Shown: positions 7,934 to 16,898, counted from the stretch's first letter. The stretch is 64,000 nt of DNA from Glycomyces paridis (GCF_004912155.1 NZ_STGX01000023.1:41675-105674), one strand, 5' to 3'. A program made the numbers and translations. Notes: generated by a model not told the origin, from the letters alone.

Positions 7934-9747
7934 AGTGCCTCCTGAAGGGTGAGCTGGGAATTGACGATCTCGGCGTACACGGGATTGGACTCCAGCAGCT
8001 CCTCGTGGGTGCCCGTGCCGACCACGCGGCCCGCCTCCAGGACGACGATCCGGTCGGCGTCGCGGATGGTCGAGACCCGCTGGGCCACGATCACCTGCGC
8101 CGCGTCGGCGATGTCGACCGCGAGCGCGGCCCGCAGGGCCGCGTCGGTGGCGGTGTCCAGGGCCGAGAAGGAGTCGTCGAACAGGTAGACGCGCGGGTTC
8201 GCCACGAGCGTGCGCGCGATGGCGAGGCGCTGGCGCTGGCCGCCGGAGACGGTGCTGCCGCCCTGGCCGATGACGGTGTCGAGGCCGTCGGGCATGGCGC
8301 GCACGAAGTCTGCGGCCTGCGCCGTGGTCAGGGCGCGCCACAGCGCGTCGTCGTCGGCGTCGGGGTTGCCGTAGCGCAGGTTCGAGGCGATGGTGCCGGA
8401 GAACAGGTAGGCGCGCTGGGGGACCAGGCCGATGGTGCGGGCGATGAGGGCCCGGTCCATGTCGCGGACGTCGACGCCGTCGACGCGGATGGTCCCGGCG
8501 TCGACGTCGAACAGGCGCGGGACGAGGTTGAGCAGGGTGGTCTTGCCGGCGCCGGTGGAGCCGATGACGGCGGTGGTCTGGCCGGGCCTGGCGACGAGGT
8601 CGACGCCGCGCAGGACGGCCTCCTCGGCGCCGGCGTACCGGAAGGTGACGCCTTCGAGGTCGAGGTTCCCCGGTCCGGGCAGGTCCCTCACGGCGTCGGC
8701 CGGGTCGGCGATGGTGGGCTCGGTGTCGAGGACTTCGCGGATGCGCCCGGCGGCGACCTTCGCGCGCGGGGCCATCATGAACACGCCCATGGACATCATG
8801 ACGGAGCCGAGGATGAGGACGGCGTAGGTGAGGAAGGCGATGAGGTCGCCGATCTGCATGGTGCCGTCGGCGATCCGGCCGGCGCCGATCCAGACGACGG
8901 CGATCGAGGTGAGGTTGCCGAAGACCATCGCGGTGGCGCCGAAGAACGCCTGGACGCGGCCGACGCGCAGCGAGGCGTCGGTGAGTTCGGCGTTGGCCTC
9001 GGCGAAGCGGTGCTGCTCGTGGTCGTCGCGGACGAAGGCGCGGATGACGCGGATGCCGGTGATGTGCTCGCGCATGACCTTGTTGATGCCGTCGATGCAC
9101 CGCTGCATGACGCGGCTGGCGGGGACCATCGAGACGACGATGAAGTAGATGGCGACGGATATGACGGGGATCGAGGCCAGGAGCACGCCGGTCATCGGCA
9201 CGTCGAGGGTGAGAGCCATGGCGAGGCCGCCGATCGCGATGATCGGCGCGGTCAGGAACAGCATGAGCGCCATGGTGAGCATGGTGACGATCTGCGTGAC
9301 GTCGTTGGTGGAGCGGGTGATGAGCGAGGGCGCGCCGAAGCGCTCCATCTCGGCGGCGGAGAACCGCTGCACCTGCGAGAAGAGGTCGGCGCGGAGGTCG
9401 CGGCCGAGGCCCATGGCGGCGCGGGCGCCGAAGTAGACGCCGAGGGCCGCGGCGGTGAGCTGGACGACGGTGACGGCGAGCATGAAGCCGCCGTGGCGCA
9501 GGACGTACGAGGTGTCGCCGGACGCGACGCCGTTGTTGATGAGGTCGGCGTTGAGCGTGGGCACGTACAGCGATGCGAGGGTCTGGACGATCTGGAAGGC
9601 GATCGCGAGGAGGAGCGGCCTGCGGTGGGGTCGGAGGTACTCGACGATGAGCCGGAGGATGGACGCCTCCGGTGCCGCCTCCTCCGCGGCGTCGTCGCCC
9701 TTGCGGGCCGGGGGAGCGGGTGGGTTTCCTGTCATGTCGGCGAGCAT
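7930..9747 (-). CDS. ABC exporter half-transporter, TMD-NBD (first subunit of heterodimer)
   Basis: The 605-aa first half of the exporter pair. A short charged leader (MTGNPPAPPARKGDD...) precedes six membrane helices, then the nucleotide-binding domain with Walker A GSTGAGKTT, Q-loop VPQ, signature VSGGQRQR, and YLFDDSFSALDTATD, where the residue after Walker B Asp is Asp rather than catalytic Glu. That marks the degenerate site usual in asymmetric heterodimers. H-loop His is replaced (VAQRVSTI). ATG 9747 lies just after a TAAAAT hexamer; ATG 9735 is an alternative. It is divergent from a TetR gene, its likely regulator. Confidence 0.9.
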   Translation of the reverse strand: MLADMTGNPPAPPARKGDDAAEEAAPEASILRLIVEYLRPHRRPLLLAIAFQIVQTLASLYVPTLNADLINNGVASGDTSYVLRHGGFMLAVTVVQLTAAALGVYFGARAAMGLGRDLRADLFSQVQRFSAAEMERFGAPSLITRSTNDVTQIVTMLTMALMLFLTAPIIAIGGLAMALTLDVPMTGVLLASIPVISVAIYFIVVSMVPASRVMQRCIDGINKVMREHITGIRVIRAFVRDDHEQHRFAEANAELTDASLRVGRVQAFFGATAMVFGNLTSIAVVWIGAGRIADGTMQIGDLIAFLTYAVLILGSVMMSMGVFMMAPRAKVAAGRIREVLDTEPTIADPADAVRDLPGPGNLDLEGVTFRYAGAEEAVLRGVDLVARPGQTTAVIGSTGAGKTTLLNLVPRLFDVDAGTIRVDGVDVRDMDRALIARTIGLVPQRAYLFSGTIASNLRYGNPDADDDALWRALTTAQAADFVRAMPDGLDTVIGQGGSTVSGGQRQRLAIARTLVANPRVYLFDDSFSALDTATDAALRAALAVDIADAAQVIVAQRVSTIRDADRIVVLEAGRVVGTGTHEELLESNPVYAEIVNSQLTLQEAL

Positions 9748-9813
9748 AGCAGTAGAATTTTACCGGGTACAAGTTTTTTCCCGACTCATATTTTGATCTG
9801 GTACACTGAAAGT
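9748..9813. promoter_or_regulatory. Divergent promoter region between exporter and TetR gene
   Basis: This 66-nt AT-rich gap holds a TACACT hexamer (9802-9807) placed so that the tetR transcript would start at its GTG codon, and a TAAAAT hexamer on the other strand for the exporter. GGTACA occurs twice in the same orientation, at 9766-9771 and 9800-9805, next to each promoter. These are candidate TetR half-sites. Confidence 0.5.
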
Positions 9814-10602
9814 GTGGAGCAACGAACGGGCCTGCGCGAGCGGAAGAAGAACGCGACCTGGGAACTGCTGAAGGCGACCGCCTTGGAGCTGTTCACCGAG
9901 CGCGGCTACGACAACGTGTCGGTCGCGGAGGTGGCGGCGGCGGCCGAGGTCTCGAAGGCCACCGTCTTCAACTACTTCCCGACCAAGGAAGACCTGGTCA
10001 TCGGGGGTATGAAGCACCACACCGGCGACGCGGCCCGGGTCGTGCGCGAGCGCCGCCGCGGGCAGACGCCGCACGCGGCACTGCGCGAGCACTACCTCGG
10101 CCTGCTGGAGCGACGCGCGCCCCAGACCGGTCTGAGCGACAGGCCCCTGTTCCTCCAGGTCCAGCGACTCCTCATGGCCACCCCGACCCTCATGGTCAGC
10201 GCCATGACCTACCGGCGCCAGTCCGCCCTCGAACTCGCCGCCGTCCTCGTGGAGGAGGGCAACTCGGCGCTGACGGCGAACCTCGTCTCCTCCCAGTTGC
10301 TGCACACCGAGCACATCCTCATCGGCGTCAACGTGCAGCGCATCCTCGAAGGCGAACCCATCGAGCAGGTCCACCGCGTCGCCGTCGCCGCCGCCGAGTA
10401 CGCGTTCGGCCTGCTGGAGAACGGCATCGGCGACCTCATGCGCCGCGAAGGCGATCCGCCCCCCGGCGACTCGGCCTTCGGGCCCGACGGGTGCCGCGTC
10501 GACTACGCCCCGGGCGAGACCGAAGCGCGCGAAGCGGCCGAGCGGGTGCTCGCCGAACCGGCTAACGAGATCCTCGAAGTGCTGTCCGAGCGGCCGCGCT
10601 GA
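9814..10602 (+). CDS. TetR/AcrR family transcriptional regulator
   Basis: One-component repressor of 262 aa. The N-terminal DNA-binding domain (about residues 8-60) has the TetR helix-turn-helix VSVAEVAAAAEVSKATVFNY followed by FPTKEDL. The C-terminal ligand domain is longer than the usual 190-210 aa and ends in an acidic tail. The start is GTG 9814, in the correct frame and immediately after a promoter-like TACACT, so leaderless. Being divergent from and 66 nt away from a two-subunit ABC exporter, it most likely represses that exporter and is relieved by a transported compound. Confidence 0.88.
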   Translation: MEQRTGLRERKKNATWELLKATALELFTERGYDNVSVAEVAAAAEVSKATVFNYFPTKEDLVIGGMKHHTGDAARVVRERRRGQTPHAALREHYLGLLERRAPQTGLSDRPLFLQVQRLLMATPTLMVSAMTYRRQSALELAAVLVEEGNSALTANLVSSQLLHTEHILIGVNVQRILEGEPIEQVHRVAVAAAEYAFGLLENGIGDLMRREGDPPPGDSAFGPDGCRVDYAPGETEAREAAERVLAEPANEILEVLSERPR

Positions 10603-10665
10603 ACGGAACTGCCGCACCGTCCGCTTCCGGCCGCACCGTGGTACCCGGTGCGCGCGGTACGGCCG

Positions 10666-10694
10666 TTACGACTGTGGCGCAGCGTGACTAAGAT
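10666..10694 (+). promoter_or_regulatory. Leaderless promoter of the VOC gene
   Basis: TTACGA (10666-10671) and TAAGAT (10689-10694) are separated by 17 nt. The -10 ends 6 nt before ATG 10701, which places the transcript start at the start codon. Confidence 0.5.
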
Positions 10695-10700
10695 GCGACC

Positions 10701-11321
10701 ATGTCCTCACTCGACCACCTCGTCCTCGCCACGCCCGATCTGGCCGGCACCGTCGCCGAGGTCGCCCGCCTCACAGGGACCGCGCCGGTCCCCGGCGGCG
10801 TCCACCTCGGACTCGGCACCCGGAACCAACTGCTGGGCATCGGCGACGGCGCGTACCTCGAAATCGTCGGACCCGACCCGGAGCAGGCGGCCCCGCAGGG
10901 GCCGCGGCCGTTCGGGATCGACGGCCTCGACGAGGCCCGCCTGACGACCTGGGCGATCAGGGTCGAGGACGTCGACGCCGCGGTCGCCGCCGCCCGCGAG
11001 GCGGGCCACGACCCGGGCGAGCCCTGGGACATGTCCCGCCAGACCCCCGACGGCGAGCGCCTCTCCTGGCGGCTCACCCTCGACCGCAACCGCGGCCACT
11101 CCGGCCTCGTCCCGTTCCTCATCGACTGGGGCCGCACCCCGCACCCGTCCGCGGGCCTGCCGGTCGTGCCCCTCGTGGGCCTCGAAGCGGTCCATCCCGA
11201 ACCGGGTCTGGTCGAAGGGCCCCTCGACGCCCTCGGCGCCAAACTGCCGTTGAAGGCCGGCAACCGTCCTTCACTCGCCGCCACGCTCTTCGGGGAGCAC
11301 GGCCTGGTCGTTCTGCACTGA
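10701..11321 (+). CDS. VOC-superfamily protein with glyoxalase-like domain
   Basis: Cytoplasmic 206-aa protein with the N-terminal MSSLDHLVLATPDL beta-alpha start of vicinal-oxygen-chelate proteins and a repeat of the module in the middle. It resembles the glyoxalase-like PF13468 group: HLGLGTRNQLLGIGDGAYLEIVGPD and SWRLTLDRNRGHSGLVPFLIDWG. A metal site of the classic His/Glu type may be present (DHL, YLEI), but the substrate is unknown. It is monocistronic with its own leaderless promoter and converges on the dioxygenase gene. Confidence 0.78.
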   Translation: MSSLDHLVLATPDLAGTVAEVARLTGTAPVPGGVHLGLGTRNQLLGIGDGAYLEIVGPDPEQAAPQGPRPFGIDGLDEARLTTWAIRVEDVDAAVAAAREAGHDPGEPWDMSRQTPDGERLSWRLTLDRNRGHSGLVPFLIDWGRTPHPSAGLPVVPLVGLEAVHPEPGLVEGPLDALGAKLPLKAGNRPSLAATLFGEHGLVVLH

Positions 11322-11358
11322 GTCACAACGCACCGAGTCGTGCTGCGTTTGCGGGCGC

Positions 11359-12336
11359 TCAGCCGTCCGTACCGCCGGGCGGTTCCATGTCCGACGGCGG
11401 CTCGCCCGAAGGCATCTCCCCGCCGCCGCCGGGACCGCCGCCCTCGCCGTCACCTGACGGCGCCGCACCGCCGCCGCCGGCCTCCGTGCCGGTGTCGACG
11501 CCGACCGCCAGAGCGACCGTGTAGCCGCCCGCCACGTCGCCGGTCACCGTCGCGAGCTGAGACTCCCCGCCGTCGTCGCTGAAGACGTTGTCGGCGTCCA
11601 GCGACACCTGCGCGAGGTTCTCCGTCGACTGCTCGTAGCCGCTCTCGGCGTAGACCGTGTCGCACACGTCTTCGGGGAGCGCCACCTGCGAGGTCGCGAT
11701 CGCGTTGGCGCTGTCGGTGATCGAGGCCTCGTCGGGGTAGACCTCGAAGTGGATGTGCGGCCAGCGCCCGGAGTAGCAGGCCGGGAAGACGCTAGTGAAC
11801 GTCACGACCCCGTCGGCGTCGGCGATCTGCACGCCGCGCAGGTAGTTCTCGTCCTCAAGGCCCTCGGCGTACATGGAGTAGGCGCCGTCGCGGTCGCAGT
11901 GCCACACGTAGACGGCGACGCCCTCGAATCGGGCGTTGCCGTTCGCCAGGTCGTGCACGGTCAGCTCGAGCGTCATCGGGACGCCCTCGGCCGTGGCCGA
12001 GCCGGTGCCGAAGCTGGAGCGGATGTCGGAGCGCACGACGCCGCTCTCCTCCAGGACGTTCACGCCGTTGGAGCCGTCGCCGGGGTAGGGCCCGGCGGTC
12101 TCCTCGGGGATCTCGGCGAGGTCGCCGGAGGCGGCGGTCGTCTCGGCCTCCGTGCCCTCGCCGTTCCCGCAGGCCGCGAGGCCCGCGACGGCCGCCCCGG
12201 CGCCGGCGAAGAGCACGCCGCGCCGGCTCAGCAGCGTCCCGATGTCGAATTGCAGGCCCTGGTCGACCAGTTCCTCGTCCGGCTTCGCGTACGGGCGGCC
12301 CTCGTAGGTCCGCGCCTTCCGGTGCTTCGTCCTCAC
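11359..12336 (-). CDS. Secreted Tat lipoprotein, intradiol ring-cleavage dioxygenase family
   Basis: The 325-aa product has a late twin-arginine signal (SRRGVLFAGAGAAVAGLAACG, about residues 37-57) ending in a lipobox Cys, so it should be anchored outside the membrane. The mature part matches intradiol dioxygenases: EIPEETAGPYP, VYVWHCDRDGAYS, and YSGRWPHIHFEVY, giving the Tyr and two His iron ligands of the Fe(III) site. The family opens catechol-type rings between the hydroxyls. A Gly/Pro-rich tail of about 40 residues follows. GTG 12336 has GAGGGGA upstream. Extracellular members are known in actinomycetes; the natural substrate, perhaps lignin-derived aromatics, is inference. Confidence 0.85.
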   Translation of the reverse strand: MRTKHRKARTYEGRPYAKPDEELVDQGLQFDIGTLLSRRGVLFAGAGAAVAGLAACGNGEGTEAETTAASGDLAEIPEETAGPYPGDGSNGVNVLEESGVVRSDIRSSFGTGSATAEGVPMTLELTVHDLANGNARFEGVAVYVWHCDRDGAYSMYAEGLEDENYLRGVQIADADGVVTFTSVFPACYSGRWPHIHFEVYPDEASITDSANAIATSQVALPEDVCDTVYAESGYEQSTENLAQVSLDADNVFSDDGGESQLATVTGDVAGGYTVALAVGVDTGTEAGGGGAAPSGDGEGGGPGGGGEMPSGEPPSDMEPPGGTDG

Positions 12337-12432
12337 CGTGTTCCCCTCTCGGCTGTTCGTCCACCCGATTATTCGGGCGAAAGCCCCGGCCGGTCTGGGA
12401 GCACACTCAGAGGAACATCGGAAACTCCAGCC

Positions 12433-13257
12433 TCAGGCGCGCGAGGCCTTCAGGGAGTACATGAGCGGCGCCTTCGGCGTGCCCTCCGGCTGCCGGTGGG
12501 CCCCGCCGTCGCGTTGGAGGGTGCCGAACTGCTGGAACAGGGTCCAGTCGAACTCGTGCAGGAACTCGATGCGCAGGCCGTTCGCGGCCAGCGCCGAGAC
12601 CACGGCGCCGAGCGGGTGGTTCCACTCGTAGCTGAGGTTGTGCTCGGTCGCGGCGCCGAAGTCGACGTAGGTGCCCGGCGCGTCGGTGACGAAGGGCTCG
12701 CGGCCGAGGTAGTCGCGTTCGAAGCGGGTGCCGGTGTCCCAGTCCAGGACGTTGCCCAGCGGATGGAACTCGGCGAGGTACAGGAAGCCCCCGGGCGCGA
12801 CGAGCGAGGCCGCGACCTCGGCCCAGCGTTCGATGTCGGGCAGCCAGCACAGCGCGCCGATGCCGGTGTAGACGATGTCGAAGGTCTCCCCGCCGAGCGC
12901 CTCGCGGGCGTCGTAGACGTCGGCGGCGACGAACGCGGCCCGCTCGGGGCCGAAGCCGAGCTTCCCGGCGAGGTCCCGGGCGACCTCGACCGCGGGCGCC
13001 GAGAAGTCGAGCCCGACGACGCGGGCGGCCCCGCGCCGCGCCCACGACAGCGTGTCCTGGCCCATGTGGCACTGGAGGTGCACGAGGCGCTTGCCGGTCA
13101 CGTCGCCGACCTCGTCGGCCTGGAACCCCGCGGCGGTGTCCTTCCCGGCGAGGAAGGCCTCGTGGTCGTAGTAGGCGCTGGCGGCGTGGATGGGGACGCG
13201 TTCGTCCCACATCGCCCGGTTGGAGTCGCGCCAGTCGGGTCCGGTTGCGGTGCTCAT
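12433..13257 (-). CDS. Class I SAM-dependent methyltransferase
   Basis: Cytoplasmic 274-aa enzyme with a Rossmann-type SAM fold: motif I region KRLVHLQCHMGQDTLSWA, acidic ribose-binding VVGLDFS, then FDIVYTGIGALCWLPDI and a post-motif VAPGGFLYLAEFHP. This layout is typical of small-molecule methyltransferases of PF08241/PF13649. The start is ATG 13257 (MSTATGPDW). The gene precedes a GNAT gene 41 nt upstream on the same strand, so they may be cotranscribed. The acceptor substrate cannot be told. Confidence 0.85.
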   Translation of the reverse strand: MSTATGPDWRDSNRAMWDERVPIHAASAYYDHEAFLAGKDTAAGFQADEVGDVTGKRLVHLQCHMGQDTLSWARRGAARVVGLDFSAPAVEVARDLAGKLGFGPERAAFVAADVYDAREALGGETFDIVYTGIGALCWLPDIERWAEVAASLVAPGGFLYLAEFHPLGNVLDWDTGTRFERDYLGREPFVTDAPGTYVDFGAATEHNLSYEWNHPLGAVVSALAANGLRIEFLHEFDWTLFQQFGTLQRDGGAHRQPEGTPKAPLMYSLKASRA

Positions 13258-13298
13258 GCGGCCCACTCTCGCAGCGGGCCGCATGAGCGGCAAGCGAT

Positions 13299-13949
13299 TT
13301 ACGCTGGTTTGCTGCGGGCCCCGGGGAAGTCGGAGACGAAGGTCCAGCCGAGGTGCTCGTAGAGGGCGCGGCCCTCGTCGGAGGCGACGAGGAGGCCGAA
13401 CTTCATGCCTTGGGCGAGGGCGGCGGCGCCGAGCGCGCGCATGGCGGTGGAGCCGAGGCCGCGGCGCTGGTGGGCGGGGGCGGTGACGACCTTGTCGAAG
13501 ACGCCGAAGTCGCCGTCGCGGCCGAGCCTGGCGGAGGCGGCGAGGTCGCCGTTGGCGTGGAAGGCGCGGGCCACGGTGAGCGGCCCCTCGGTCTCGACGG
13601 CGAGGCGGTAGCCGCCGGGGACGGCGTAGCGGGCGGGCGCGAACGCGGTGGTCATGAGGTGGCCGCCCTCGTCCATCGTCCAGCCCGGGGGGACCAGGGA
13701 GGCGAGGAGTGCGGAGGGCCCGGCGATCATGACCTGGTTGCCGGGCCGGTCGAGGCGCGCGGCGGCCTCGGCGAGCGATGCGGGCGTGTAGGTGTGGAAG
13801 ACCTCGCGGACCTCCTCGCTCGGCGGGCCGACCGCGACTCGGAAGCCGCCCTCGACCGGCTCGGGCGGCGCGGTGGTCCGCGAGTGGGCCCGGCCCCGGC
13901 CCCAGGCCATGACGAGGTCGGGGACGGCGTGTCCGGTCGGTGCGGTCAA
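13299..13949 (-). CDS. GNAT family N-acetyltransferase
   Basis: Acetyl-CoA-dependent acyltransferase of 216 aa. The C-terminal half carries FDKVVTAPAHQRRGLGSTAMRALGAAAL, with the Q/R-x-x-G-x-G/A pyrophosphate-binding motif A, followed by GMKFGLLVASDEGRALYEHLGWTFV (motif B). The N-terminal half is less conserved. The start is TTG 13949, supported by AAGGAG 6 nt upstream. Acceptor unknown. Confidence 0.85.
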   Translation of the reverse strand: MTAPTGHAVPDLVMAWGRGRAHSRTTAPPEPVEGGFRVAVGPPSEEVREVFHTYTPASLAEAAARLDRPGNQVMIAGPSALLASLVPPGWTMDEGGHLMTTAFAPARYAVPGGYRLAVETEGPLTVARAFHANGDLAASARLGRDGDFGVFDKVVTAPAHQRRGLGSTAMRALGAAALAQGMKFGLLVASDEGRALYEHLGWTFVSDFPGARSKPA

Positions 13950-13989
13950 CGGGTGCTCCTTCGAAGCGGCGGGACACGTGAGCGTCTAT

Positions 13990-14004
13990 TGCAACCATCT
14001 TGCA
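13990..14004. promoter_or_regulatory. Small palindrome TGCAA-N5-TTGCA upstream of tag
   Basis: A 5-bp inverted repeat TGCAA/TTGCA with a 5-nt spacer lies in the divergent gap between the GNAT gene and tag. It could be an operator; the arms are short, so chance is possible. Confidence 0.25.
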
Positions 14005-14077
14005 TTAAGGTGCCGACATTCCCGCGCCCCGGTGTCGGACCCGGCGGGTACGCTCGCGTCGGCGAGGAGGGACACCG

Positions 14078-14656
14078 ATGAGCGATGCCGTGACGTCGGC
14101 CGAGGACGGCCTGGCGCGATGCCCCTGGGGCGCCGAGCCCGAGGTCTACCGCGAGTACCACGACACCGAGTGGGGCCGGCCCCTGCGCGGCGACGACGAC
14201 GCCCTGTTCGAGCGCATCAGCCTGGAGGCCTTCCAGTCCGGCCTGTCGTGGCTGGTGATCCTGCGCAAGCGCGAGGCCTTCCGCAAGGCCTTCGCCGACT
14301 TCTCGATCCCCGCCGTCGCCGCCTACACCGACGCCGACGCCGAACGGCTCCTGACCGACGCCGGGATCGTGCGCAACCGCGCCAAGATCGCCGCCACCAT
14401 CGCGAACGCCAAGGCCGCCAGGGAACTCGACGGCGGCCTCGGCGACCTCGTCTGGTCCTTCGCGCCCGAACCGCGCCCGCGCCCGGCCGCGATCGCCGAC
14501 GTGGCGGCGGTGACCGAGGAGTCCAAGGCGCTGGCGAAGGCCCTGAAGAAGCGCGGCTTCAAGTTCGTGGGCCCGACCACCGCGTATGCGATGATGCAGG
14601 CCATCGGCATGGTGGACGACCACCTCGCCGACTGCCACGTCCCCGGGCGGCCCTGA
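14078..14656 (+). CDS. tag: DNA-3-methyladenine glycosylase I
   Basis: Base-excision repair enzyme that removes 3-methyladenine from alkylated DNA. The 192-aa length is standard. It shows RCPWGAE near residue 14 (first Zn Cys), YREYHDTEWGRPL (Zn His and the conserved EWG), LFERISLEAFQSGLSW (catalytic Glu region), KREAFRKAF, and a C-terminal DDHLADCHV supplying the other Zn His and Cys. GAGGAGG lies 7 nt before ATG 14078. It ends 1 nt from the convergent ltrA-like gene. Together with the ATL protein it suggests an alkylation-repair capacity. Confidence 0.95.
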   Translation: MSDAVTSAEDGLARCPWGAEPEVYREYHDTEWGRPLRGDDDALFERISLEAFQSGLSWLVILRKREAFRKAFADFSIPAVAAYTDADAERLLTDAGIVRNRAKIAATIANAKAARELDGGLGDLVWSFAPEPRPRPAAIADVAAVTEESKALAKALKKRGFKFVGPTTAYAMMQAIGMVDDHLADCHVPGRP

Positions 14657-14657
14657 C

Positions 14658-15791
14658 TCAGGCTGCGGAGGGCCTGTCCGGCGCCGCTTCGCGCCGCCCG
14701 AAGTAGGCCACGAACAGCCCGGTGGCCGCGGCCAGCGCCACCACGACCGCCGAGGCGGGGACGGCGGCGCCGAAGAGCGCGAGCGCCAGCGCCGCCACCG
14801 ACGCGGCGGCGCCCCACCAGCGCCGGTTCGACAGGGCGCACAGCAGCAGGCACAGCGCCAGCGCGGCGCACAGCAGCCAGCGGTCGAGGTCGGGGAGCGG
14901 GTCGGCGGCGTGCTCGGCCGCCTTGCCGAGGCCGAACGCGATGAGGGTGACCGAGACGACCACCGCGAGGTGGGCGGCGAGGAGGAAGCGCGGCGCGGCG
15001 GTGTTCTCCTCGTCGAAGCCGAACCGGAAGTTGAGCCACCACAGTCCGATGAGGAGGCCGAAACCGGTGAGGCCCACGGCGACCTGGTGCCGGCCCCAGG
15101 CGACCTCGGCCATGGCGGTGACGAGCTGGAGCATCGCCTCGCCGAGGACGATGATCACGAACAGTCCGAGGCGTTCGCCCAGGTGCGAGGCCTGCGGCTC
15201 CCAGGCTTCGAGTCTCGGGACGGGCCGCCCGCCGCGCCCGCCGCGGCGTTCGAACCGCTCCTGGTAGGCCTCGACCAGCTCCGGTCCGGAGCGTTCGACC
15301 ATGGCCGCGGCGAGCGTCATCGCCACGCCGAGCGCCCACAGGGCGAGCTTGAACCGCGGGTCCTCGACCCAGAAGGCCGCGATCCACGGCACCAGCCCGG
15401 CGTTGCGCTGCACCGCCGACCAGCCCAGGACGATCCGGCCGGTCCGGTTGAGGCTCTGGGAGGCCACGCCGCTGGTGTAGAGGTAGGCGCCGGCGAAGAC
15501 GGCGGCGTGCGCGCCGGTGGCCTCGGGGACGGAGGCGGCCATCGCGGCGAGGCCGAGCATCCCCAGCAGCATCGTGCGCGTGCGGGTGCGCTCGGAGGCG
15601 ACGTTGGCGTAGACGGTGAACGAGGTCCATATGAGCCAGACCGCCGTGTACAGCGTGAAGAACGCCGCGAGGTGGAGGCCGCTCGGGTGCACCAGGAGGT
15701 GCGTCAGCTGGGCGACGGCGGCGACGACCACGAGGTCGAAGAACAGTTCGAGCCAGGTCGCGTGGCGGTCGGAGGTCATCTGCTCGGTCAC
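14658..15791 (-). CDS. ltrA: Low temperature requirement protein A (LtrA) family membrane protein
   Basis: Polytopic membrane protein of 377 aa with about ten hydrophobic segments. The family signature is clear: an N-terminal ATWLELFFDLVVVAAVAQLTH and a central HLGERLGLFVIIVLGEAML. LtrA was named for cold growth in Listeria; its biochemical role remains unknown. GTG 15791 is used; an ATG 12 nt further in is possible. Confidence 0.9.
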   Translation of the reverse strand: MTEQMTSDRHATWLELFFDLVVVAAVAQLTHLLVHPSGLHLAAFFTLYTAVWLIWTSFTVYANVASERTRTRTMLLGMLGLAAMAASVPEATGAHAAVFAGAYLYTSGVASQSLNRTGRIVLGWSAVQRNAGLVPWIAAFWVEDPRFKLALWALGVAMTLAAAMVERSGPELVEAYQERFERRGGRGGRPVPRLEAWEPQASHLGERLGLFVIIVLGEAMLQLVTAMAEVAWGRHQVAVGLTGFGLLIGLWWLNFRFGFDEENTAAPRFLLAAHLAVVVSVTLIAFGLGKAAEHAADPLPDLDRWLLCAALALCLLLCALSNRRWWGAAASVAALALALFGAAVPASAVVVALAAATGLFVAYFGRREAAPDRPSAA

Positions 15792-15869
15792 GAACGGAGA
15801 ACCTACCCCTCCCGCATCGCGGACCGCGGGAAGGCCTTGCGGGGGCGTCTAGGGGGTGTTTACAAGCCC

Positions 15870-16898
15870 CTAAGCGTCGGGGGCGGTGGAGCCGCGCACG
15901 ACGACTCGGCATTGGACGGTGCGGGTGCCCTTGGCGTGGTCGGCGTCGAGGGCCTCGAAGAGGGTGCGGGCGGCGGCGCGGCCGAGTTCTTCGAGGTTCA
16001 TGTCGACGCTGGTCAGGCGCGGCCGGGCGCCGGTGGTCATGACCTCCCAGTTGTCGAAGCCCATGACGGCGACGTCCTCGGGGACGCGGCGGCCGCGTTC
16101 GCGCAGCGTGTCGAGGACGCCGCGGGCGACCTGGTCGGAGCCGCACAGGACGGCGTCCACATCGGGGCGCCGGTCCAGGAGCATTCCTGCGGCGGCGCGT
16201 CCCCAGCCCTCTTCCCAAGTGCCGTAGGCGACCTCGCCGACGAGCGGGATGCCGGCCTCCTCCAGGGCGGCGAGGGCGCCGGTGACGCGGTCGCGGGCGG
16301 CGCTGTAGTGCCGGTCGCCGCTGATGTGGGCGATCCTGGTGCGCCCGCAGGCGATGAGGTGCTCCACGGCCATGCGGCCCGCGCCCACGTTGTCGGGCAC
16401 GATCGAGAGGTCGTCGGGGGCTTCGGAGGGCGCGTACGCGTAGATGACCGGCACGTCGACCGAGTCGGCCAGGGGCGGGCGGGGGTCGGTGGAGGAGCCG
16501 ACGACGATGAGGCCGTCCACGCGGCGCGACAGGAGGGCCCGGACGTGGTGGCGTTCGCGGATGGCGTCGCCGCGGGCGTCGCACAGGAACACCGAGACCT
16601 GGCCGGCGCCGAAGGCGTCCTCGGCGCCCATGAGGATCGGGAGGCTGAAGCGGCCCACCAGGTCCGAGGTGAGGAGGCCGACGGTGCCGGTGCGCCCGGC
16701 GAGGAGGCCGCGCGCGAGGGAGTTGGGGGAGAAGGAGAGCTGCGCGGCGGCCTGGAGCACGCGTTCGCGGGTCTGGGCGTGCACGTGGTTGCGGCCGTTG
16801 AGGGCCTTGGAGGCGGTGGCGACGGAGACGCCCGCCAGTCGGGCCACATCGGACAGTGTGGCGGCGCGGGTGCCGCGCGGGGCCGGGTTGCGGGCCAC
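15870..16898 (-). CDS. LacI family transcriptional regulator (arabinan/pectin locus)
   Basis: The 342-aa repressor has the LacI helix-turn-helix TLSDVARLAGVSVATASKALNG with the minor-groove hinge near residues 15-60, then a periplasmic-binding-protein-like sensor domain (VGLLTSDLVGRFSLPILMGAEDA, VDGLIVVGSS, DAVLCGSDQVARGVLDTLRERGRRVPEDVAVMGFDN). GTG 16898 has AAGGAGG 5 nt upstream. It is divergent from the large glycosidase operon, and the shared 305-nt gap contains a perfect 16-bp palindrome over a promoter, so it probably represses that operon until an arabino-oligosaccharide or similar sugar binds. Self-regulation is likely. Confidence 0.92.
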   Translation of the reverse strand: MARNPAPRGTRAATLSDVARLAGVSVATASKALNGRNHVHAQTRERVLQAAAQLSFSPNSLARGLLAGRTGTVGLLTSDLVGRFSLPILMGAEDAFGAGQVSVFLCDARGDAIRERHHVRALLSRRVDGLIVVGSSTDPRPPLADSVDVPVIYAYAPSEAPDDLSIVPDNVGAGRMAVEHLIACGRTRIAHISGDRHYSAARDRVTGALAALEEAGIPLVGEVAYGTWEEGWGRAAAGMLLDRRPDVDAVLCGSDQVARGVLDTLRERGRRVPEDVAVMGFDNWEVMTTGARPRLTSVDMNLEELGRAAARTLFEALDADHAKGTRTVQCRVVVRGSTAPDA

